In this document: one piece after another, positions 43,526-51,772 of the stretch
Layout: the number at the start of each line of letters is the position of its first letter
How positions within the stretch are numbered: the stretch's first letter is position 1
NCBI RefSeq assembly: GCF_042648445.1
Contig: NZ_JBHRYB010000025.1
Coordinates: 108,924-172,923 of the forward strand
Length of the DNA stretch: 64,000 nt
DNA from: Bacterioplanoides pacificum
GTDB taxonomy: Bacteria; Pseudomonadota; Gammaproteobacteria; Pseudomonadales; Oceanobacteraceae
Direction: 5' to 3'
Translations under genes and position numbers: made by a program
The notes under the pieces: generated by a model
Databases searched by the model: none
Told to the model about the DNA's origin: nothing
Seen by the model: the letters and a program-made list of their open reading frames with translations, nothing else

Positions 43526-43564
43526 TGGACAAGTACAAAACGTTTTAAAAAGCAGAGCAGAAAC

Positions 43565-43858
43565 ATGCAGAAGAAAGACAAAGAAAAAGTATTCGGTGGC
43601 GACTGGACCGAGGCGCAACTGCGCGAGTTTATCAAGGTTGAAAGCCACGACGGTACCGACCCGGACTACATCGCCGTGATTCGTGCTTATCGCCATATGG
43701 TGCCCGCCACCTTCGAGCAATACATCAAGCTGTTCGTCGCTGAAGGTCATAATGTCAACGCGGCTAACCTGGACGGTGAAAGTCTGCTGACCACCATCTC
43801 AGGTCACACCCAGGGCGCTGAATATGCCGAGATTCTGAAAGCGGCCGGAGCAGCGTAA
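43565..43858 (+). CDS. PA4642-like small conserved protein
   Basis: A 97-residue cytoplasmic protein beginning MQKKDKEKVFGGDWTEAQLR and ending in an ankyrin-like 'NVNAANLDGESLLTTISGHT'. The pattern matches the small conserved family named after Pseudomonas PA4642. No catalytic motif is seen and the function is unknown. It stands alone, with a REP hairpin upstream and a strong terminator downstream. Confidence 0.75.
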   Translation: MQKKDKEKVFGGDWTEAQLREFIKVESHDGTDPDYIAVIRAYRHMVPATFEQYIKLFVAEGHNVNAANLDGESLLTTISGHTQGAEYAEILKAAGAA

Positions 43859-43872
43859 TCAGACGTAGGCGC

Positions 43873-43904
43873 AATAAAAAAGGGGCTGTCGCCCCTTTTT
43901 TATT
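43873..43904. terminator. bidirectional terminator between the PA4642-like gene and dps
   Basis: AAAAAAGGGGC/GCCCCTTTTTT with a TGTC loop. The symmetric A/T runs serve both convergent genes. Confidence 0.95.
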
Positions 43905-43919
43905 GTGCAAAGATCGGCT

Positions 43920-44393
43920 TCAGCTGCCTAAATAACTACGATACATCCACAGCGCTTTTTCCTGCTGCGAAATGTAATCACTCATCAGCGCTGCGGTACC
44001 CTCATCATCGGCATCGGCTGCCGCCGCCAGCACAGTACGCTGACGGGTAACCAGCAACGTCATACCTTCAACAATGCTTTGTACCGCTTCACGACCATCA
44101 CTGATGTTTTTCGCCTCTTTGATGGTGGATAGCGCCAGATAGTCGCTGAAAGCATGCTCTGGCTGATGCCCTAAAGTCAGTACCCGCTCGGCGATCTCAT
44201 CCACTTTCAGCAACAGGTCGTTATACAGCTCTTCAAATTTCACATGCAGTTCGAAGAAGCGCTCGCCCTTGATGTTCCAGTGAAAACCGCGCACGTTCAT
44301 ATAAAAAATCTGATAGTTGGCCAGCAGTTCATTCAGCTGTTGGGCCAGTGCCTGAGTGTCTTCCTGCTTCAGTCCGATAAAGGTGTTACTCAT
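43920..44393 (-). CDS. dps: Dps family DNA-protecting ferritin-like protein
   Basis: A 157-residue Dps that oxidises and stores iron and shields DNA in stationary phase. The inter-subunit ferroxidase residues are all visible: His in 'NVRGFHWNIKG', His in 'FFELHVKFEELYND' and Asp/Glu in 'VDEIAERVLTLG'. There is no lysine-rich N-terminal tail, so DNA contact may be weak. The start has AGGA upstream. The 259 bp to the next gene hold two small inverted repeats (around 44431-44466) but no clear OxyR or Fur site. Confidence 0.92.
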   Translation of the reverse strand: MSNTFIGLKQEDTQALAQQLNELLANYQIFYMNVRGFHWNIKGERFFELHVKFEELYNDLLLKVDEIAERVLTLGHQPEHAFSDYLALSTIKEAKNISDGREAVQSIVEGMTLLVTRQRTVLAAAADADDEGTAALMSDYISQQEKALWMYRSYLGS

Positions 44394-44652
44394 AATCTGC
44401 TTCCTGTCGTTGATGAAAATCGGCTCTGGTCAGGCAGTTCTGTTGTGCTGCCTGGTTACAACCAGGTTGACATCCATATAAACAAAGCCAGCCAGGGTTG
44501 CCCATTAGAATTTGTTTATCAGGGTTATGGCTTCAGACAATTGCATTATCAAAATCCCGGAATGCAGCCAGGCTATGACTTCATAACCAAAAATTATTAC
44601 CCAAGCGGTCAGGAATGCTTAGAATACGCCGCTTTTATCCACGGAGAAGCCA

Positions 44653-45975
44653 ATGACTCAGCTTGCACATAAAGCCTCACCCTGGGCGCTGTTGCCGATG
44701 TTGCTATTTCTGGCGCTGTTTATTGGCAGTGGCCTGTATTACCAGAGTGCCGGGGTTGAGTTTGCGTTTTACGAAATCTCCGCACCGGTTGCCATTCTGC
44801 CCGCCATTATTTTTGCTCTGCTGCTGGCCAAGGGCAGTATCAATGAACGTTTTGAGCAATTCATTAAAGGCTGCAGCGACCCGACCCTGGTCACTATGCT
44901 GCTGATTTTCCTGCTCGCCGGTGGTTTTGCCAGTGTCGCCAAAGCCATTGGCGGCGTCGATGCCACTGTGGCATTTGGTCTGAGCGTGATTCCGCCGTCG
45001 CTGGTGTTACCCGGCCTGTTTGTCGTAACGGCTTTTATGGCCACCGCCATGGGCACCTCGATGGGAACCATCGCTGCGGTTGCCCCGATTGCCGTTGGCC
45101 TGACGGAAGCCACCGAGTTGCCTCTGGCACTGACGGTGGGCACTGTGATGGGCGGCGCCATGTTTGGTGATAACCTGTCGATCATCTCTGATACCACCAT
45201 CGCAGCCACCCGCACCCAGGGCTGTTCGATGGCCGATAAATTCCGTCTTAACTTAAAAATTGCCTTACCGGCGGCGGCGATCACCCTGGTGTGGTTATTT
45301 TTTCAGGGCAGTGACATCAATCATGTTCATGAAGGCGACTATGAGCTGGTAAAAATGTTGCCTTATGTGCTGGTGCTGGTACTGGCGGTCGCCGGGCTGA
45401 ATGTCCTGGCGGTGCTGTTAACCGGCATCCTGCTGGCCGGTATCGCCGGGCTGGTCACAGTCGCTGATTACGATGTTGCCCAGTGGTCAAAAGACATTTA
45501 CAGCGGTTACGGCAGCATGCAGGAAATTATGATTTTGTCGTTGCTGATTGCCGGTCTGGGCGCACTGATGAAAGCCGGTGGTGGTTTAACCTGGCTGGCC
45601 AACCAGATCGACCGCTTCAGTCGTGGTAATGAGGGCAGCAACCATCAGCGCCGCGGCGAGATCAGTATTGCGGCGTCCGTGGCGTTATCCAATCTGGCGA
45701 CCGCCAACAATACCGTGGCGATTCTGATCTCCGGCAGCCTGGCGAAAGATATTGCCGGACGCTACCAGGTCGATCCGCGCCGCAGCGCCAGCCTGATGGA
45801 TATTGTTTCCTGTGTGGTTCAGGGCATGATTCCGTGGGGAGCACAGATGTTACTGGCGGCTTCCATCGCCGGTTTATCGCCACTGCAACTGGTGGATTCG
45901 GTGGTGTATTGCTGGGCGTTAGGCGCCATGGCGTTAATCACTATCATCAGCCGCTGGCCCAAACTGGCCAGTTAA
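44653..45975 (+). CDS. Na+/H+ antiporter NhaC family protein
   Basis: A 440-residue membrane transporter with about eleven hydrophobic segments. The NhaC-type marks are 'ATAMGTSMGTIAAVAPIAVG', 'TVMGGAMFGDNLSIISDTTI' and 'ATANNTVAILISGSLAKDIA', in a pseudo-repeat arrangement. Members exchange sodium, or in some cases organic acids, for protons, which fits a marine host. GGAG precedes the ATG. It is convergent with the DUF454 gene, whose stop overlaps it by 4 bp. Confidence 0.9.
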   Translation: MTQLAHKASPWALLPMLLFLALFIGSGLYYQSAGVEFAFYEISAPVAILPAIIFALLLAKGSINERFEQFIKGCSDPTLVTMLLIFLLAGGFASVAKAIGGVDATVAFGLSVIPPSLVLPGLFVVTAFMATAMGTSMGTIAAVAPIAVGLTEATELPLALTVGTVMGGAMFGDNLSIISDTTIAATRTQGCSMADKFRLNLKIALPAAAITLVWLFFQGSDINHVHEGDYELVKMLPYVLVLVLAVAGLNVLAVLLTGILLAGIAGLVTVADYDVAQWSKDIYSGYGSMQEIMILSLLIAGLGALMKAGGGLTWLANQIDRFSRGNEGSNHQRRGEISIAASVALSNLATANNTVAILISGSLAKDIAGRYQVDPRRSASLMDIVSCVVQGMIPWGAQMLLAASIAGLSPLQLVDSVVYCWALGAMALITIISRWPKLAS

Positions 45976-46373
45976 GACGGCTCGGAACAACGCTGAACCC
46001 GGGGTTCAGCGTTGACTTTGAGCGCCGATGGCCGGCTCCAGATCCATAACGCACCACACGACATTCCCGCCAGCGAAAAAATCACCGACGGCAGATGATT
46101 CACCTGCCACACCAGCAGCGTTGCCACCAGCGCCATCGACAGCGATGCCAGTAACTTCACCCGCAAACGAATGACACCGCCGTTTTGCCAATCCTGTAGC
46201 GGTGGGCCAATCAAACGGTGGCTCATCATCCAGTGGTGTAATCGCGGCGAACTTTTAGCGGCAGCCCAGGCCGCCAGCATAAAAAACTCCGTTGCCGGCA
46301 AGCCAGGGATAACCACCCCTAAAAACGCGACAGCTAACGCCAGATAGGCGATGGCCAGATAGATAAATTTCAT
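45972..46373 (-). CDS. DUF454 (YbaN-like) membrane protein
   Basis: A 133-residue inner-membrane protein with three or four helices. 'FLGVVIPGLPATEFFMLAAW' and 'SSPRLHHWMMSHRLIGPPLQ' are the DUF454 signature (PGLPTTPF...FW..H..FG). Function is unknown. The ATG at 46373 is taken as start, with a TTG just before it. Tail-to-tail with the NhaC gene, with a 4-bp overlap. Confidence 0.9.
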   Translation of the reverse strand: MKFIYLAIAYLALAVAFLGVVIPGLPATEFFMLAAWAAAKSSPRLHHWMMSHRLIGPPLQDWQNGGVIRLRVKLLASLSMALVATLLVWQVNHLPSVIFSLAGMSCGALWIWSRPSALKVNAEPRVQRCSEPS

Positions 46374-46649
46374 CAAAGGTAAACAACCGTCAGAATTTTC
46401 TCTGTATATACAGATAAGACGAATAACCGGCAGAAATCATCACCCCGGCATACAAAAAATTGCTTACGGCACGGTTGTCGAGGTAATTGATGCCACTTCT
46501 TTGTTGTTGGTGGTGTGTTCTGGATTCACCGGAATATCAAGCACCGGACTGACCAAAAGCCGGGCTGAAATTTTTTTTACCGCAAAGGTGAGGAAAAGCG
46601 GCGCTCGTTCGTCTCTTACATAACGAAGCTAACAATTGCCGGATAACTC

Positions 46650-47300
46650 ATGACTCAGACTGCCTCCCAAACCACCAGCGACGAAGCACAGACTTTCTCC
46701 AACTGGCTGAAGCAAGAAACCACCACCACCCACGAGAGCCTGGATAAGCGCATTATGGCGCTCAATCCGTTTGCCGATCGTCAGGGCTATGCTCAGTTTG
46801 TTCGCACCCAGGCACGGTTACACCGGGTGGTATCTGACTGGTATCAGCACGAATCGATGCAGCAACAACTGCCACAGCTGAAACAACGCGACCGTCTCGA
46901 TGCAGTGCTGCAGGATTGCCGTGATTTCGATATTTCTGACGAGCAGTTAGCCCAGGATCAACACGCTGCAGAAGCCATGCAGGTATCCGACCCTTACGCT
47001 GCCATCGGCTGGCTCTATACCGTAGAAGGTTCCAATCTGGGTGCCGCTTTCCTGCTGAAATACGCTCGCACTCAACTGGATCTGAGTGAGGACTTTGGCG
47101 CCCGTCATCTGGCGGCCCACAAAGATGGCCGGGGTCTGCACTGGCGCCAGTTTAAAGCGGCACTGGATGGCCTGCAGTTAACCGAAGAACAACGTCAATC
47201 GGCTCTGACAGGTGCCCGTCAGGCGTTCACCTTTGCCCGCAATAACGTCGAACAGCTGCTTGCACCACTGGCAGCGCAACCCGAGTCTTCTGATGAATAA
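46650..47300 (+). CDS. biliverdin-producing heme oxygenase
   Basis: A 216-residue heme oxygenase that opens heme to biliverdin, CO and iron. The proximal ligand is likely His28 in 'TTTTHESLDKRIM', and the distal helix is 'IGWLYTVEGSNLGAAFLLK' with conserved Gly residues. It is not next to TonB receptor or heme uptake genes, so it may serve heme turnover or supply biliverdin to a photoreceptor; neither can be shown here. The 273-bp upstream region contains a CTGTATATACAG palindrome (46402-46413) of unknown meaning and no clear Fur box. Confidence 0.88.
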   Translation: MTQTASQTTSDEAQTFSNWLKQETTTTHESLDKRIMALNPFADRQGYAQFVRTQARLHRVVSDWYQHESMQQQLPQLKQRDRLDAVLQDCRDFDISDEQLAQDQHAAEAMQVSDPYAAIGWLYTVEGSNLGAAFLLKYARTQLDLSEDFGARHLAAHKDGRGLHWRQFKAALDGLQLTEEQRQSALTGARQAFTFARNNVEQLLAPLAAQPESSDE

Positions 47301-47415
47301 ACCGTCTTACCTGTTTTCTGCTGTGTTATTAACGCTGGCGCTGCACACAATGGCCGCGCCGGTCGCTGATGAACAACTGCAGCTGGCGCTACCGATTCAG
47401 TTTTATATTCAATGA
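47293..47415 (+). CDS. possible 40-residue exported peptide
   Basis: A short frame overlapping the heme oxygenase stop by 8 bp. MNKPSYLFSAVLLTLALHTM followed by AAP is a convincing signal peptide, and the mature part would be only about 18 residues. There is no known family. The signal sequence and tight coupling argue for translation, but the size leaves it uncertain; it could be the start of a degraded gene. Confidence 0.4.
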   Translation: MNKPSYLFSAVLLTLALHTMAAPVADEQLQLALPIQFYIQ

Positions 47416-47537
47416 CTAAAACACCAGGTAGTGACCTGTTACTCCATACAGCAGTGAATCCTCTGTTATGATCACCTGACAAGGTTATCACTAGCATTCC
47501 GCTCGGGTGATATAGCAGTTAACGGTTATTATTTTTC

Positions 47538-50500
47538 ATGCTCGATTTTCAGAAATCCATTCAGATCCCCGTTTTCATCAACCGTCCAGAATCGCTGCGT
47601 TCAGCACTGCAGCAATATCAGCAACATCTGGCGACCGGAACCGCCTTTAACAAAGGTCAGTTCGATATAGAGTTTGTTGTACAGGAGGAGAGCTCGACCC
47701 GTCGTCTGCAGTTCCGGGATATCGAAAGCGAACACTGGCGAAAGCTGGCTTATATCGCTTATCAGCAAGGCCCGGAGTCCTGGACCTTTAAAGACGATGA
47801 AACCATCAGCGATGACGACGAACTGTATGTTTCGGAAGCCATCCTGTTTGCCATCAGCCTGCAACACGAATCCGTGGTCGGCGAGCTGCTGAACACCGCT
47901 AGAGCCATGGTTGCTTATGCGCGTAAATACAACGACACCAGTGCCATGTGGACCGACGACATGCGCGTGTTCGGCACCGAAGCACTGTTTTTGTTAGCCT
48001 GCCACAACAGCCAATACCTCAGCTTGCTGGCACAGTTTTTTATTCCCTACTGGGACGACGAACACGCCGGAGGCTACAGCGATTACCTCGCTTATTTTGT
48101 TCATCAGCACGGCTGGAGCCGGGATGTTATCAACGCCTATATCTGGTGTGATAACGGCGCCATGCGTTACCAGATGTATGGCAATGAGTGGGAGAGCGAC
48201 ACTCACTATCAACCACTGGGTGACTACTTAAAAGCCAATCCGGAAGAATACCGCTGGTTTAAACAGGCCCTCGGCGAACGTCTGCAAAGCAGCCCGAAAA
48301 TGCTGTACAGCGAAAGCAGCGATTTTGACAATGCCGACCCGGTGCTCGACTTTTATTTAACCCTGTTGCCCGAAACCGGTGACCCGTTCGACGAAGAAGA
48401 CCAGGAAAAACACCGCCAGCAACACTTTATCAGTGCCAGCCTGGAGGACGAAGCATTCGACTTGCAACAGCAGCTCGAAGCACAGAGTGATAAACCACTG
48501 GTGTGTTACGCGACGGCTAATTTTTATCAGGAAGAATACTGGGACAACGGCACAACAGGTCAGCATCTGCGTAATGTGAAACCGCTGATTTTAGCGTTAC
48601 CTCAGGGGGATACGGTTTGGCAACATATAATTGATGGCAGCCAGCCGACAGCCGTTGAGGCGTTAACGGAAATCTTGCTGAGTGACCTGGCACAACGACA
48701 AGCGCCGGCGTTTTATCAGCAACTCAGTAATGATCTGCTCGGTACTCAGAATAACGAAGATATTGCCCCGGAACTCGGGCCATTGTTGTACGAGCTGCTG
48801 GATGAAATCTATTGTGACGACGAAGATGCCGAACAGCTGGCCGACATTATGCCGTCTACCAGTCTGCAACAACGCGGCGAACAGGTATTGCGCCTGCTGG
48901 ATGTGTTTTACCGGATTTTAGGCCAGCGTGAACTGGGGGAGTTCCTCCACACTCGTCTGGTCGATAATTATGAACTGCTTGATTCTCGCGGTTATCTCAG
49001 TCGTTACAGCCAGATATCGGCCGCGGATCAGGAAAAACAGATCAACGCCCACTTGTTAAACGACATCGGCTACACCTTTTGTGACATGGACGAGCTGCTG
49101 TTCCACGAGAATCTGGAGGAAGCACGCGAGTTATTCAGCGAACATCCGCAGCTGGCCAACCCGGCGAGCTGGCCGAGAAAAGGCGACGGCAGCTTTGCCA
49201 TCGGCCAATATGCCCTGATGGCGTTATTGTTACACGATGCCTATAAAAATAAAGCCATCACTGCCAACTGCAAAAAATTAGCCGCTGAGTTTGCAACAGA
49301 AAAACCCTGGCAGGCGATGTTCAACTATCTGCGTGAAAATCTCGATATTCTCGGTGAGGGAATTTTTGACAAACAAGGGATGACGCCACAACAGCTCGGG
49401 CAGCTGGCCGACTACTTCACTGCCGCAGAACCACAACTAACCCAGCCGCAGGTGATTGAGTTATTTCAGCAGTATGCCAAACGCGAAGAAATATTACGGC
49501 GCGGCAACCTTTATATGAACCAGTTTAACCAGCAACAGATTGGTTATCATTTTTTAAGTGACCACGATGACAATTATCAGCGTTGTTTATTAATTTGCTT
49601 CTGGTTACTGCAGGTCCCCAAAGACTGTGCTTTTGAACAACAAGCCAAACGTATTTGGCAACTGATGGTGGCGTTAGCACCGGTACGGGTAACCCGCCTG
49701 GTATCCCAGGCCTATTCCACCAATGACTACCATGTTGAATTTGACGATGGCGCCGATGCGCTGGAACATTACCGCATCAGGATGCTGGATGCCGGTATCG
49801 ATCGTGCTTATCTGCAGGCCTTTCAGGTAAGCCTGTGTCGTCTGAATAATTACGACGGCCCGGAAGAATATGAACAATGGCTGGATAAATTCGCCCATAT
49901 CGACAGTGACGATCAATCGGTATTTGGTCCGCTGCAGCGCCGTGATGCCGAAGCCTTACATCAGGGCCTGCGTTATATTAACGAAAGCAGCAAAACCGAA
50001 TTCTACCGCCGTTTATTATTAAAGTACCCACGTTTCAGCGAGCTGTATCAGCAGGAACTGAACACCGATTTACCCCAGGCGCTGCTGCGCAGTATTCAGC
50101 TCAGCCTGAATACCATGACCTGGGAAGACTTCGAAGCGACCTTAAAGGACGAGTTTAACAGCGAATTTGTTGAGCTGAATGATGAGCGCCTGGCGCAGAA
50201 ACCGCATCAGGTGAGTGATCAGTTCCGTACACTGAAATACCTGTCGCCGCTGGATATAGACTGGCAGAGCTTGTGGTTACTACAGGACCGTGGCGATCAC
50301 TGGGAAATTATCGGTGGTTCAGAAAAACCCAACAAAGCACTTAACCAAATCGGTGGTTTTGTATTACTGATTAACAGTGACGTTAACAGCGAACAACTGC
50401 TACAACGTTGTTATGAGCTGAGCGATCGTGATTTCTGCAGCCAGAAACTGCGGGATCAGATAATGAGTTATCTGCAGGGCGATGCCGATTATCAAACGAC

Positions 50501-51062
50501 CCTGACGCAGTGCAAACAATACCTGGGGGGCGAACACCTGAAAGTACAGGCACCCGATTACCGCCTCAATGGTCTGGATACGCTGATCTGGCTGCTGGAC
50601 GACAGTCGCCGTGATCGGCTGACGAAATTACTGCTCAACCTCAATTACCGCGGCTTTAAAATGTTTGAAGGTAATCTGATTAGCAACCTGCTCGACCAAC
50701 AGGTGCGTCAGGGCAGCATGTCGTTACTGCAGCGTCTTGAGCAGGATGACGATGACGAGGCCTACCAGGAAATGGCTACTGCGCAGTTCCTGCAATGGTT
50801 ACACAGGTTAGGCGTATGCGATGAACATACCCTGCTGTACTGCGTGAAACACCCTGAGCTGCTGGCTTGCCAGCAATGGCTGCTGGCGCTGGTCAATGAC
50901 GACCAGTTAAAAAAGGTCGCCAAATTCCTGCGCGCAGAAAATCGCGCCCGGCTGATGGAGATGTTAGCGGAGCAGCCTCAGGCACACGCCTATATGGCGA
51001 ATTTTGCTAAGGATAAATCCCGTTCGGTGCGCGACATAGTGGCGCGTTATTTACCGCAATAA
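47538..51062 (+). CDS. large hypothetical protein, 1174 residues
   Basis: I do not recognise this protein. It is one uninterrupted frame with codon use like its neighbours, no signal peptide, no membrane helix, and strongly acidic, Gln/Leu/Asp-rich composition. It reads as mostly alpha-helical throughout ('LYVSEAILFAISLQHESVVG', 'YFTAAEPQLTQPQVIELFQQ'), suggestive of a helical-repeat solenoid. The C-terminal 'YMANFAKDKSRSVRDIVARY' looks like a HEAT-type unit. No enzyme motif was found. It stands alone between the heme oxygenase and a REP array, and covers 5.5% of the window. Confidence 0.85.
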   Translation: MLDFQKSIQIPVFINRPESLRSALQQYQQHLATGTAFNKGQFDIEFVVQEESSTRRLQFRDIESEHWRKLAYIAYQQGPESWTFKDDETISDDDELYVSEAILFAISLQHESVVGELLNTARAMVAYARKYNDTSAMWTDDMRVFGTEALFLLACHNSQYLSLLAQFFIPYWDDEHAGGYSDYLAYFVHQHGWSRDVINAYIWCDNGAMRYQMYGNEWESDTHYQPLGDYLKANPEEYRWFKQALGERLQSSPKMLYSESSDFDNADPVLDFYLTLLPETGDPFDEEDQEKHRQQHFISASLEDEAFDLQQQLEAQSDKPLVCYATANFYQEEYWDNGTTGQHLRNVKPLILALPQGDTVWQHIIDGSQPTAVEALTEILLSDLAQRQAPAFYQQLSNDLLGTQNNEDIAPELGPLLYELLDEIYCDDEDAEQLADIMPSTSLQQRGEQVLRLLDVFYRILGQRELGEFLHTRLVDNYELLDSRGYLSRYSQISAADQEKQINAHLLNDIGYTFCDMDELLFHENLEEARELFSEHPQLANPASWPRKGDGSFAIGQYALMALLLHDAYKNKAITANCKKLAAEFATEKPWQAMFNYLRENLDILGEGIFDKQGMTPQQLGQLADYFTAAEPQLTQPQVIELFQQYAKREEILRRGNLYMNQFNQQQIGYHFLSDHDDNYQRCLLICFWLLQVPKDCAFEQQAKRIWQLMVALAPVRVTRLVSQAYSTNDYHVEFDDGADALEHYRIRMLDAGIDRAYLQAFQVSLCRLNNYDGPEEYEQWLDKFAHIDSDDQSVFGPLQRRDAEALHQGLRYINESSKTEFYRRLLLKYPRFSELYQQELNTDLPQALLRSIQLSLNTMTWEDFEATLKDEFNSEFVELNDERLAQKPHQVSDQFRTLKYLSPLDIDWQSLWLLQDRGDHWEIIGGSEKPNKALNQIGGFVLLINSDVNSEQLLQRCYELSDRDFCSQKLRDQIMSYLQGDADYQTTLTQCKQYLGGEHLKVQAPDYRLNGLDTLIWLLDDSRRDRLTKLLLNLNYRGFKMFEGNLISNLLDQQVRQGSMSLLQRLEQDDDDEAYQEMATAQFLQWLHRLGVCDEHTLLYCVKHPELLACQQWLLALVNDDQLKKVAKFLRAENRARLMEMLAEQPQAHAYMANFAKDKSRSVRDIVARYLPQ

Positions 51063-51080
51063 CCGGTGTTAACACCCTTC

Positions 51081-51288
51081 GTGGACAAGCGTCTCTCCTA
51101 CAAATTCGCACCCGATTTGTAGGAGCGGACCCTGTCCGCGATATATTCCCGGCTGTAGGAGAGGACCCTGTCCGCGATATATTCCCGGCTGTAGGAGCGG
51201 GCCCTGTCCGCGATATATTCCCGGCTGTAGGAGCGAACCCTGTCCGCGATATATTCCCGGCTGTAGGAGCGGACCCTGTCCGCGATAT
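51081..51288 (+). repeat. tandem array of REP-like hairpins, 36-bp period
   Basis: Five units start at 51118, 51154, 51190, 51226 and 51262 (the last partial). Each contains TGTAGGAGCGGACCCTGTCC and then GCGATATATTCCCGGC. Copies differ by single bases (A for C in unit 2, G for A in unit 3, A for G in unit 4), mostly within the hairpin stem. Upstream, 51081-51102 is a degenerate copy in the opposite orientation, giving a TCCTACAAAT/ATTTGTAGGA inverted pair. It lies just after the stop of the 1174-residue gene. Confidence 0.93.
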
Positions 51289-51351
51289 CTGCCCAGGGAA
51301 AAGCTGAGTGTCCGTTAAAGTGGGGAGATCAGAACGTATTTGAGCGGTTTG

Positions 51352-51768
51352 TTATGTGATAATCTCACTACCGCGTTCCAGTACCCAACAACGCTCGTTT
51401 TTGGTGTAGCCAATTTGGCCGTAGTAATCATTGGCTGCCGGTGCGGCGATTAACAACAGTTTACATGTAGGTTCTATTTGAGCCTGGGTTTGAACTTGTA
51501 ACTGCTTACCTATACCCAGCCTTTGGTATTCTTCATCAACAGCAAGATCTGAAAGATAGCAGCAATAGTGGAAATCCGTGATAGAGCGAGAAATACCAAC
51601 AAGTCTGGAGCCATCCCAAGCAGTAATTATGAGATTGCTATTGTTCAACATACCATTGATGCATTTTATATTTTCTATCGGTCTGCGCTCTCCTAGCGTC
51701 GAGCGCTTCAGTAAATCAATAAACTCGTCGGCTGAGATCTGCTGATTAACTTTGTATTCGATATTCAC
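51352..51768 (-). CDS. GNAT family N-acetyltransferase
   Basis: A 138-residue acetyltransferase domain. The acetyl-CoA-binding motif A is 'LAVDEEYQRLGIGKQL', with 'LLLIAAPAANDYYGQIGYTK' as the following strand-helix. The acceptor is unknown. It is noticeably A+T-richer than the ABC-F gene in front of it, from which it is only 4 bp away, suggesting recent arrival downstream of an existing promoter. The start is a GTG at 51768. Confidence 0.87.
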   Translation of the reverse strand: MNIEYKVNQQISADEFIDLLKRSTLGERRPIENIKCINGMLNNSNLIITAWDGSRLVGISRSITDFHYCCYLSDLAVDEEYQRLGIGKQLQVQTQAQIEPTCKLLLIAAPAANDYYGQIGYTKNERCWVLERGSEIIT

Positions 51769-51772
51769 TCCG

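Noticed and set aside
44244..44672. Plus-strand open frame across the dps start and the gap before the NhaC gene
   Set aside because: It begins inside dps in antisense, matches nothing I know and overlaps the NhaC start; most likely chance.
46402..46413. CTGTATATACAG as a LexA (SOS) box upstream of the heme oxygenase gene
   Set aside because: The spacing is CTG-N6-CAG; gammaproteobacterial LexA sites need CTG-N10-CAG. It is a palindrome of unknown meaning.
51118..51288. CRISPR-like array because of a regular 36-bp period
   Set aside because: The whole 36 bp is repeated with no unique spacers, there are no cas genes, and the core is a REP hairpin found singly elsewhere in the window.
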